The translations under genes were made by a program, and so were the position numbers. Positions 10,441 through 15,697 of a stretch of DNA of 46,595 nucleotides are shown piece after piece; positions within the stretch are counted from its first letter, which is position 1, and every line of letters starts with the position of its first letter. Source of the stretch: Wolinella sp052170135 (lineage in GTDB: Bacteria > Campylobacterota > Campylobacteria > Campylobacterales > Helicobacteraceae); NCBI GenBank assembly GCA_052170135.1, contig JBQNBC010000013.1, forward strand, positions 1 through 46,595, written 5' to 3'. The notes under the pieces were generated by a model. The model saw only the letters and a program-made list of their open reading frames with translations. It searched no databases and was not told where the DNA came from.

Positions 10441-10472
10441 ATCATCGCTATTTATACCATGATTATTTTTGT

Positions 10473-10815
10473 CTAGGAACTAACTCTTATTTTGCCATCT
10501 AATTCAAACGATATTGCAGATAGTGGTAGTGCAAAATCACAGTACGAGATGGTAAATTTATAACCGCACTTGCGCATGAACCAATGGCTGGGGCTTTATC
10601 ACCGTCTATCTTGATACGCACTTTTCCTAGACCTGTGGTGCTATCGAGCTCTGGATAAATAAGTCTAATTTCGCCATTAAGTAAAATTTGTGAATTTGGA
10701 ATTTTTATTTCGGTCTTAATAACTGGTTTTAAAAGAATAATCTCACTTGCGTCAGCATCTACTTCAAGCCTCAGCAACACTATTTTTGAGATATTTAAAA
10801 GGACCTCTAGACCAA
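10473..10815 (-). pseudogene. Decayed RND periplasmic adaptor, C-terminal remnant
   Basis: The remnant reads LLNISKIVLLRLEVDADASE, then GEIRLIYPELDSTTGLGKVR and INLPSRTVI. After a -1/+1 type frame change it continues ALPLSAISFELDGKIRV before a stop. This is the beta-barrel and MP-domain part of a membrane-fusion protein. The N-terminal half is absent: the remnant abuts a truncated HTH gene of the neighbouring array at about 10815-10845. It lies immediately upstream of the RND permease relic, in the order expected of an adaptor-permease operon. Confidence 0.8.
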
Positions 10816-10925
10816 CTGTGTCCAGCTCGCGGGCATAGTTGGCTAACCCCCATTCGCTCTGCTAACTCTTTTTGCGTTATGCCTAGCTCCTCACAAGCTT
10901 TTTTTACTATGTTTTCATCGCTCAT
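10764..10925 (-). pseudogene. Truncated small HTH protein (array copy 4), fused into adaptor relic
   Basis: This is a 53-codon frame with ATG and AAGGA ribosome site. The first 27 residues (MSDENIVKKACEELGITQKE, then LAERMGV) are nearly identical to the start of the intact 82-aa copy at 11991-12239. After that, similarity stops abruptly and the frame runs into sequence that in another frame encodes the RND adaptor remnant. The recognition helix and the leucine-rich C-terminal helix are lost, so it is probably non-functional. The junction near 10845 is a recombination scar. A 33-aa membrane peptide gene lies 46 bp upstream. Confidence 0.75.
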
Positions 10926-10971
10926 TTGGATTCCTTTTGACAATTATGAAACTTTAAATAGGGTATTTGTT

Positions 10972-11073
10972 TTATATGTTGTGCTTTTTGTCTTTCATGA
11001 TTTTTTTTAAATACCACATAGCATATATAAGCGTCGCGGTAGAAATAGCTAAAACTACTGTCTGTGTGTCCAT
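10972..11073 (-). CDS. Small predicted membrane protein, 33 aa (array)
   Basis: ATG with AAAAGGAG ribosome site at ideal spacing. The product has one hydrophobic segment (VVLAISTATLIYAMWYL) followed by a basic tail KKIMKDKKHNI, a typical single-pass topology with a positive-inside C terminus. It is transcribed from a consensus promoter at 11146-11174 and is followed after 46 bp by the truncated HTH copy 4. No family was recognised. The ribosome site and promoter are the main support for it being a gene. Role unknown; a toxin-like or signalling peptide paired with an HTH protein is one possibility. Confidence 0.6.
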   Translation of the reverse strand: MDTQTVVLAISTATLIYAMWYLKKIMKDKKHNI

Positions 11074-11145
11074 TGTTTCTGCTCCTTTTAACAATTATAA
11101 GTTAAAGATCGTATAAATGTTGCTATTTCAAACAACTACGGCGAA

Positions 11146-11174
11146 ATTATATACTAATGTAAAACGTTTGTCAA
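11146..11174 (-). promoter_or_regulatory. Consensus sigma-70 promoter A (TTGACA-17-TATAAT)
   Basis: On the minus strand TTGACA (11169-11174) is followed by exactly 17 nt and then TATAAT (11146-11151). Both hexamers match the consensus fully. It reads into the 33-aa membrane protein and HTH copy 4, with a leader of about 65 nt. A perfect -35 is unusual in this AT-rich class. Confidence 0.8.
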
Positions 11175-11230
11175 GTCTTTTTATTTCTTATTCAAACGTT
11201 TTTGCACTTTTAATGCTGTGTATCGCAACG

Positions 11231-11464
11231 TTACTCCCGTGTCGCCCTTGCAACCAAGGTCTTGAATATCCCCCAGTTTTCAAGCTCTGCGCGCAACTCC
11301 TCAATCTCTCTTATCATTTCAATAGCTCGCGCCACTTGTGTTGTGATTTTGTTGGTGGATAGCGCGCTTCTTAGTGTTGACTCGCTAATGCCTATCTTCC
11401 CTGCTAGCTCACCATACGTCCAGCCCCGCTCTTTGCAAAAGGCTTTTATCTCTTCTGCTTCCAT
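11231..11464 (-). CDS. Small XRE-like HTH protein, 77 aa (array copy 3)
   Basis: ATG with AAAAGGAG ribosome site. Residues 1-40 form a helix-turn-helix (EEIKAFCKERGWTYGELAGK, then IGISESTLRSAL), parallel to the MSDEN-type copies in this array. The C-terminal half is a leucine-rich helix (IREIEELRAELENWGIF) likely to dimerise. It lies downstream of the 59-aa and 30-aa membrane proteins; a palindromic terminator-like element separates it from them, so it may be expressed by readthrough or from its own weak promoter. It is probably a DNA-binding autoregulator; the target is unknown. Confidence 0.75.
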   Translation of the reverse strand: MEAEEIKAFCKERGWTYGELAGKIGISESTLRSALSTNKITTQVARAIEMIREIEELRAELENWGIFKTLVARATRE

Positions 11465-11540
11465 TCGGACTCCTTTTGGACTTGATTGTTTCTATTATGT
11501 GAGATTGATTAAGCCCATTAGTGTGGGATATATGAAATAC

Positions 11541-11557
11541 AAAACCCCCTAGGGGGG
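11541..11557 (-). terminator. Palindromic terminator/attenuator inside the array
   Basis: The perfect palindrome CCCCCTAGGGGG (11545-11556) is followed on the minus strand by TTTTG. It lies just 3' of the 30-aa membrane protein and upstream of HTH copy 3. The stem plus short T-run suggests partial intrinsic termination, so the membrane peptides would be made in excess of the HTH protein. Confidence 0.55.
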
Positions 11558-11564
11558 ATTTAGA

Positions 11565-11657
11565 CTATCGCTGTGGCTTATATTTATAGTGCGCATAAAC
11601 TGCGGCTATAGCCGAGAACACTACCATTACTGCCCCAAAAACAAGAAGTCCATTCAT
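11565..11657 (-). CDS. Small predicted membrane protein, 30 aa (array)
   Basis: The ATG overlaps the stop of the 59-aa gene as ATGA, with AGGAGT upstream inside that gene, so translation is coupled. The product begins MNGLLVFGAVMVVFSAIAAV and ends in a basic tail HYKYKPQR, giving a single transmembrane helix with a cytoplasmic positive end. It is the second gene of the promoter B unit. No family recognised; the overlap and ribosome site argue that it is real. Confidence 0.6.
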   Translation of the reverse strand: MNGLLVFGAVMVVFSAIAAVYAHYKYKPQR

Positions 11658-11833
11658 CTATTACTCCTTTTTGCCCGTAGCTCAGCGTAGCCAGCTAGCA
11701 ACATTGCCGCTATTCCTTCGGCTATCGCTCCGTATGCTCTAGCGTCCCCCTCTGCGAACTGCAAGGCAAACGCGCCATTTACGAAAATCCCTAGACCGAT
11801 ATTCCTGAGTGTAGAAAATATCAATTCAAGCAT
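11654..11833 (-). CDS. Small predicted membrane protein, 59 aa (array)
   Basis: ATG with GAGGAG ribosome site. Two hydrophobic stretches are visible (LGIFVNGAFALQFA and GAIAEGIAAMLLAGYAEL) separated by the acidic EGDARAYG; a basic RAKRSNR tail follows. It is the first gene of the promoter B unit and ends with an ATGA overlap into the 30-aa gene. It has more composition and length than its neighbours and could be a helical-hairpin membrane protein. Function not recognised. Confidence 0.65.
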   Translation of the reverse strand: MLELIFSTLRNIGLGIFVNGAFALQFAEGDARAYGAIAEGIAAMLLAGYAELRAKRSNR

Positions 11834-11884
11834 TTCTAACTCCTCTTAATTCTAGCACTTTTGACAATTTAGTTTTCAAATAAC

Positions 11885-11907
11885 ACATCTAAATACTTTT
11901 AAGATGT
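11885..11907 (-). promoter_or_regulatory. Inverted repeat between promoter B and its first gene
   Basis: Arms ACATCT and AGATGT flank an 11-bp AT-rich centre, immediately downstream of the -10 box of promoter B. The position suits an operator for an HTH protein of the array, or a leader hairpin. Confidence 0.4.
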
Positions 11908-11915
11908 ATGCCGTA

Positions 11916-11944
11916 ATTATACACATATAATTTATATTTGTCAA
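11916..11944 (-). promoter_or_regulatory. Consensus sigma-70 promoter B (TTGACA-17-TATAAT)
   Basis: Minus-strand TTGACA (11939-11944), a 17-nt spacer and TATAAT (11916-11921). All twelve positions match the consensus. It reads into the 59-aa and 30-aa membrane protein genes and then HTH copy 3; the leader is about 75 nt. Confidence 0.8.
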
Positions 11945-11990
11945 TAAATAAAGCAAATAATATTTACAAGATTGCCAACGTCTATAAAAA

Positions 11991-12239
11991 TTATTTGCAC
12001 TTGCCATCTGACAACATTGTTGTGAATGCGCCTTTTAAAGCCTCGTAATTTTTAAGCTCTTTTTTTAGCTCCGCGTTCTCAAGCACAAGCAAAATCGCCG
12101 CCTCTGTCTGCGTGCTGATTTTGCCACTCGCGCTAATTGTTCGCAAGCTGTCCGCGCCCATTCCTATTCGCTCTGCTAGTTCCTTTTGCGTGATACCTAG
12201 CTCACGGCATGCGCGCTTAACTATGTTTTCATCGCTCAT
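11991..12239 (-). CDS. Small XRE-like HTH protein, 82 aa (array copy 2)
   Basis: This is the intact MSDEN-type copy. The N-terminal helix-turn-helix reads MSDENIVKRACRELGITQKE, then LAERIGMGADSLRTISASGK. A leucine/lysine-rich helix follows (LENAELKKELKNYEALKGAF). Its ATG overlaps the stop of the 37-aa membrane protein as ATGA, a sign of translational coupling; it closes the promoter C unit. Copy 4 shares its first 27 residues almost exactly, copies 1 and 3 more loosely, so the array grew by duplication. Likely a DNA-binding autorepressor; the partner role of the membrane peptide is inference. Confidence 0.8.
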   Translation of the reverse strand: MSDENIVKRACRELGITQKELAERIGMGADSLRTISASGKISTQTEAAILLVLENAELKKELKNYEALKGAFTTMLSDGKCK

Positions 12240-12349
12240 TTGGTTTCCTTTAGTTTTCCAAGCTCTTTTTCAAGCTTAGAAATTACTAGTGTATGGTAAA
12301 TTGATATAACTAGTAAAACAATCAATGTCACGCTATCTAACCACTCCAT
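12236..12349 (-). CDS. Small predicted membrane protein, 37 aa (array)
   Basis: ATG with CAAGGAG ribosome site. One transmembrane segment (SVTLIVLLVISIYHTLVI) is followed by a charged tail SKLEKELGKLKETK. The gene overlaps the start of HTH copy 2 by 4 bp (ATGA). It lies 52 bp downstream of the 29-aa gene in the promoter C unit. Its organisation is that of a two-gene membrane-peptide/HTH module. No family recognised. Confidence 0.65.
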   Translation of the reverse strand: MEWLDSVTLIVLLVISIYHTLVISKLEKELGKLKETK

Positions 12350-12401
12350 GTTTGCTCCTTGTGGTAAAATCATGGCGCATAGTTTGGCAAAATAGGCGGG
12401 G

Positions 12402-12491
12402 CTACCCCCACCAAAGTTTAAGAATTTGGCTTATCGTTAGTATGATTTGGACTATCAGGGCGATAAGCTCAAGCTTTTTCTTTAGCCTCAC
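12402..12491 (-). CDS. Small predicted membrane protein, 29 aa (array)
   Basis: The GTG start has a strong AAAGGAGG ribosome site. The product begins with a basic RLKKK stretch followed by a hydrophobic helix (LIALIVQIILTISQI) and ends in aromatic LKLWWG. This basic-hydrophobic-Trp pattern resembles small membrane-active peptides, including type I toxins, but no named family is recognised. It is the first gene downstream of promoter C and the 25-bp palindrome. Confidence 0.55.
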   Translation of the reverse strand: MRLKKKLELIALIVQIILTISQILKLWWG

Positions 12492-12511
12492 TGTGCGCCT
12501 CCTTTTGGATT

Positions 12512-12536
12512 TCAAAAGATATTTTATATCCTTTGA
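12512..12536 (-). promoter_or_regulatory. 25-bp near-perfect palindrome, candidate operator
   Basis: On the plus strand the arms TCAAAAGATAT and ATATCCTTTGA (10 of 11 complementary) flank TTT. It lies between the -10 of promoter C and the ribosome site of the 29-aa gene, the place of a repressor operator or leader hairpin. The array's own HTH proteins are the obvious candidates to bind it. Confidence 0.6.
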
Positions 12537-12543
12537 TGGCGCA

Positions 12544-12572
12544 ATTATAGCTATTTATTATCTTAATGTCAA
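12544..12572 (-). promoter_or_regulatory. Consensus sigma-70 promoter C (TTGACA-17-TATAAT)
   Basis: Minus-strand TTGACA (12567-12572), a 17-nt spacer and TATAAT (12544-12549). It matches the consensus fully, as promoters A and B do, while the spacer sequences differ. It reads into the 29-aa, 37-aa and HTH copy 2 genes. Confidence 0.8.
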
Positions 12573-12621
12573 GTATTTTAAAATGTTTTATATCTCTTTT
12601 GTTAAAAAAATAGGATATTTT

Positions 12622-12858
12622 CTACCCTTTTAACATTCCTTTTAACATCTCTTTAAAGGCTTCAAATTCCCTATTTTTTGCCCTTAGACTTATGTTTTCT
12701 TGGTATAGCTCCAGCGCATGGCGCATTGGCTCACTAAGCTCATTTTTTGCGATTGCCGCTTTAACTGCTGCCTCGCTATACCCTATCGCCTCGCCTAGCT
12801 CCCTATACGTTAGCCCTAGCTCTTTACACGTCTTTTTGATTAGATTCTCATCGCTCAT
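12622..12858 (-). CDS. Small XRE-like HTH protein, 78 aa (array copy 1)
   Basis: The ATG of MSDENLIKKTCKELGLTYRE is preferred to the GTG six codons upstream, because AAGGA is well placed for it and the other copies begin MSDEN. A helix-turn-helix (residues 1-42) is followed by a helix rich in E, L and K (ELYQENISLRAKNREFEAFK). It is the first HTH gene of the array in the direction of transcription. No small membrane gene is seen directly upstream, so its promoter must lie in the gene-free stretch 12877-13124. It is probably the oldest or a regulatory copy; function unproven. Confidence 0.78.
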   Translation of the reverse strand: MSDENLIKKTCKELGLTYRELGEAIGYSEAAVKAAIAKNELSEPMRHALELYQENISLRAKNREFEAFKEMLKGMLKG

Positions 12859-12876
12859 GTCTTTATCCTTAAGCAC

Positions 12877-13124
12877 TCGATAAAACCTCGTTTTGAGGCT
12901 TTAAGCAATGCTTAGTGCTAGGAGCTTCGGCTCGCTCCAACCTGTTTATTGCGCCCTATCTCATATCGCGGGGTCGCTTTCGATTCCGCTTGTGCGGGTA
13001 ACCGTGCGAGTCTGGCTATCTAATCATTCACTTGATATCCATATTGCCTTATTTTGCCAAAAAAGTGAATCGCGTAGGCATAGTACTTATTTCATGAAGG
13101 CATATTAAAACAAGAGCTATCAAA
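12877..13124 (-). other. Gene-free GC-rich stretch with several hairpins
   Basis: No convincing ORF with a ribosome site was found. Small stems are visible: CCTC-GTTTT-GAGG near 12886-12898, GGAGC...GCTCC near 12921-12938 containing a TTCG loop, and 8-bp arms ATTCACTT/AAGTGAAT at 13026-13033 and 13063-13070. A plus-strand 66-codon frame (12908-13108) lacks a good ribosome site and was not called. The stretch is visibly richer in G and C than the array beside it and must contain the promoter of HTH copy 1. It could encode a structured RNA. Confidence 0.4.
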
Positions 13125-13134
13125 GGGGGGGGGG
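13125..13134. repeat. Homopolymeric G10 tract
   Basis: Ten consecutive G residues on the plus strand. Poly-G tracts of this size are slippage-prone contingency sites in Campylobacter and Helicobacter. Here the tract is intergenic, between the argS terminator and the small HTH array, so any effect would be on transcription or RNA and not on a reading frame. Confidence 0.85.
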
Positions 13135-13149
13135 AATCTAAAGATAAAG

Positions 13150-13171
13150 GCGCACCTTGTTTTAGGTGCGC
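13150..13171 (-). terminator. argS terminator hairpin
   Basis: Perfect 8-bp stem GCGCACCT / AGGTGCGC with a 6-nt loop, 5 bp after the argS stop on the minus strand and followed by CTTTATCTTT. It is a plausible intrinsic terminator for the chePep-gmk-tatA-argS group. Confidence 0.7.
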
Positions 13172-13175
13172 AAGG

Positions 13176-14768
13176 CTACATGCACTCTTTTGCCTTGATA
13201 CCAAGTAGTCCAAGCCCCTCACGGATCGAAAGAGCAACCATACAGCAAACTTTTAACATTGCTGCTTCGTGCTGACTCTCTATTATTTTGCATTCGTTAT
13301 AAAATTTATGAAATTCACCAGATAATACACGAAGATAATCTGTGATCTTTTGCAAAGCGCGATGCTCAAAAGAATCCTCTAAAACCTGTGGTAGCTGTAG
13401 TGCTAAAAACAACAAGTCAAACGCAGAGTTGGGAATACCATCAAGTGATGCGGAGTAGATTTGCTCAAGGCTCTGGCTAGTTTTACCAAGAAGCGTATTT
13501 ATGCGTGCATGTGCGTAGTTTATGTAAAAAATGGGATTTGAAGAATCCTCCCGCGCAAGCTCATCGACATCAAACTCAAGATGAGTATCTGGCTTTTTGC
13601 TTAAAAATATAAAACGAAGCGCATCTGCTCCTATGTCTTCGACCACATCGCGCATAAGAATGAAATTACCAGCTCGCTTACTCATTTTGTATGGTTGGCC
13701 ACCCCTTAATAGCGCAACCATTTGCGAAAGCACTATTTCAAGACGCGAAGAATCGTATCCCAAAAACTCCAACGATGCCTTGACGCGCGCAATATAGCCA
13801 TGGTGATCTGCACCCCAAATATTAATATAGTGATCGTATTGACGCTCAAATTTATCCAAATGATAGATGATATCGCCTGCCAAATATGTCGGCTCACCGC
13901 TTTCACGCACTATTACGCGATCTTTTTCATCACCTTTTTCAGATGAACGTAGCCAAATCTTGCCACCATCATCATAACAACCACCATTTTTCCTCAGATT
14001 CTCAAGCGTCAAATCCCACTTAGAATAGAGCGACTTTTCGCTTGTGTATATCTCTATATTAATCCCACATGCAGCTAGATTCTCACGTATTTCAGCAAGC
14101 ATTAATTCCTTGCCAAACTCTGCAAGCTGATCAATACTATCATCGCTTTCAAATACCTGTGCGCCAAACCTTTCAAGCGCAAGCCGTGCAATATCGACGA
14201 TATACTCACCACGATAATATTGCTCTGGATATTCCACTGCTAGTCCAAGCAGAAAATCGCGCCCAGCAAGGTATACAGATAAACCGAGCATCTGTATTTG
14301 CGAGCCGGCATCATTAACGTAGTACTCCGTAGTAATCTCATAGCCAATATGTCTACCAACACGGGCAAGTGCATCACCAAGCACTGCTCCTCGTGCATGT
14401 CCTATATGCAACGGACCAGTTGGATTTGCACTGACATATTCAAGCAGGATTCTCTCCTTGCCACTACCTTTGCCGAAATCCTTTGGTCTAGAGAGTGCTT
14501 TTGAGCTTTGAGAATCCAAAAATTCTCTTTTTAGCTTTATATTTATGTATCCACCCGCGGTCTCAACGCACTCAAAAATATTAATGTTAATAAGCTTTTC
14601 TGCCAGTTCCTGCGCGATTATAGCTGGATTTTTGCGTTGCTCTTTAGCTAGAGAAAAAGCAGCTGGAGTAGCATAATGACCGTGATTTTTATCCTTTGGC
14701 TTCTCTAAAACAACAGAAAAGCCAAAGGCCGATTCGATGAGTGTTCTAACTACGTGATGCAAAGACAA
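13176..14768 (-). CDS. argS: Arginyl-tRNA synthetase
   Basis: This class I synthetase charges tRNA-Arg in the cytoplasm. The 530 aa fit the family. The N-terminal Add1 domain (residues 1-100) leads to ANPTGPLHIGHA with HIGH at 121-124; the KMSK signature is canonical (361-364), and an anticodon-binding DALR domain closes the protein. The tatA stop is 3 bp upstream of the ATG, and the same argS-tatA-gmk order is found in H. pylori, so it is probably cotranscribed. A hairpin terminator follows. Confidence 0.97.
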   Translation of the reverse strand: MSLHHVVRTLIESAFGFSVVLEKPKDKNHGHYATPAAFSLAKEQRKNPAIIAQELAEKLININIFECVETAGGYINIKLKREFLDSQSSKALSRPKDFGKGSGKERILLEYVSANPTGPLHIGHARGAVLGDALARVGRHIGYEITTEYYVNDAGSQIQMLGLSVYLAGRDFLLGLAVEYPEQYYRGEYIVDIARLALERFGAQVFESDDSIDQLAEFGKELMLAEIRENLAACGINIEIYTSEKSLYSKWDLTLENLRKNGGCYDDGGKIWLRSSEKGDEKDRVIVRESGEPTYLAGDIIYHLDKFERQYDHYINIWGADHHGYIARVKASLEFLGYDSSRLEIVLSQMVALLRGGQPYKMSKRAGNFILMRDVVEDIGADALRFIFLSKKPDTHLEFDVDELAREDSSNPIFYINYAHARINTLLGKTSQSLEQIYSASLDGIPNSAFDLLFLALQLPQVLEDSFEHRALQKITDYLRVLSGEFHKFYNECKIIESQHEAAMLKVCCMVALSIREGLGLLGIKAKECM

Positions 14769-14771
14769 TTC

Positions 14772-15023
14772 CTATGCTTGTTTACTAGTTTCCTGAGTGC
14801 CAGCAGAAGTATGCTCGCTCTTTGGGGCATCCTCTATTTTCTCACTCTTTGCCGAATGAGCAGTCGCCTGAACACTCTCCTCTTCGTCCTCTTTCATTGC
14901 TTTTTTAAAATTCTTAATCCCGGAGCCAAGCCCCTTTGCAAGATCAGGAATCTTCTTCGCGCCAAATAGCAATACAACAATCGCCAAAATTACCAATAAC
15001 TCAGGCATACTAGGCATACCCAT
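14772..15023 (-). CDS. tatA: Sec-independent translocase subunit TatA
   Basis: This is the pore-forming component of the twin-arginine export system. The 83-aa protein has the short N-terminal transmembrane segment (PELLVILAIVVLLFGAKKIP), the FGAKKIPDLAKGLG hinge and amphipathic helix, and an acidic, low-complexity tail. It lies between gmk and argS on the minus strand. TatB and TatC are not in the window. The MGMPSMPELL start is conserved in related species, and an AGGAG-like site precedes it. Confidence 0.95.
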   Translation of the reverse strand: MGMPSMPELLVILAIVVLLFGAKKIPDLAKGLGSGIKNFKKAMKEDEEESVQATAHSAKSEKIEDAPKSEHTSAGTQETSKQA

Positions 15024-15079
15024 GAAAACTCCTAAATATAAATTTTACGAAATTATATCCCTACTCTCTTATTTTTCAC

Positions 15080-15697
15080 CTATGCACGCCAACAAGCTAT
15101 AAACTCATCCACAGGATACAAAATCGACTTTGATTGTGCCGCGCACGCGATAGAAAGCAGTTTGCGCTCAGATTCTTCAAGGTCTTCATTGATTATTAGA
15201 TAGTCAAACTCTCGAATGTGTTTCATCTCATTATGCGCATGTATGACGCGCCTTTGTATTGTATCGGCATCATCGGTGCCACGTGCATTTAAACGATCTT
15301 TTAAAATCTGCTGTGTAGGCGTAGTTATAAAAACAGATGTTGTTATACTCGGATAGCACGCCTTGATATTGCCATGCCCCTGTATATCGATATCAAAAAT
15401 AACGAGCTTCCCTGCAGCAATGGCATTCTCTACGTTCTCTTTTGATGTACCGTAGTAGTTACCATGCACCTCTGCCCACTCTAGAAAAAAATTACTCTCG
15501 ATTCCACACAAAAACTCACGCTCAGACACAAAGTGATAATGCACGCCATCTACTTCGCCTTCTCTCATTGCACGCGTTGTAGTCGAGACAGAGAAGTATA
15601 CGTTTGAAAAGTTTCTAAAGAGTGCCTTGCACAATGAGCTTTTGCCAGAGCCACTTGGACCAGAAAGGACGAGTATCGCCCCATTTTTACGCTCCAT
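15080..15697 (-). CDS. gmk: Guanylate kinase
   Basis: It phosphorylates GMP to GDP with ATP, in purine nucleotide salvage and synthesis. The 205 aa fit the family. The P-loop LSGPSGSGKSS is at residues 11-21; the GMP-binding region includes STTTRAMREGEVDGVHYHFV and EWAEVHGNYYG. Its ATG shares one base with the stop of the upstream chePep gene (TAATG), so translation is coupled. Confidence 0.96.
   Translation of the reverse strand: MERKNGAILVLSGPSGSGKSSLCKALFRNFSNVYFSVSTTTRAMREGEVDGVHYHFVSEREFLCGIESNFFLEWAEVHGNYYGTSKENVENAIAAGKLVIFDIDIQGHGNIKACYPSITTSVFITTPTQQILKDRLNARGTDDADTIQRRVIHAHNEMKHIREFDYLIINEDLEESERKLLSIACAAQSKSILYPVDEFIACWRA

Noticed and set aside
10747..11010. Plus-strand frame opposite HTH copy 4
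   Set aside because: It is antisense to the truncated HTH gene and adaptor relic, without a ribosome site.
12908..13108. 66-codon plus-strand frame in the gene-free stretch
   Set aside because: No ribosome site, no recognisable domain and it lies opposite the only region that can hold the HTH copy 1 promoter; kept as part of the candidate RNA region instead.
10764..13134. CRISPR array
   Set aside because: The recurrent blocks here are duplicated genes and promoters of different lengths, not short regularly spaced direct repeats; no such repeats were seen elsewhere in the window.
13049..13237. Minus-strand frame crossing the C10/G10 tract
   Set aside because: It starts inside the argS 3' end in another frame, has no ribosome site and is low complexity, so the tract is treated as intergenic.
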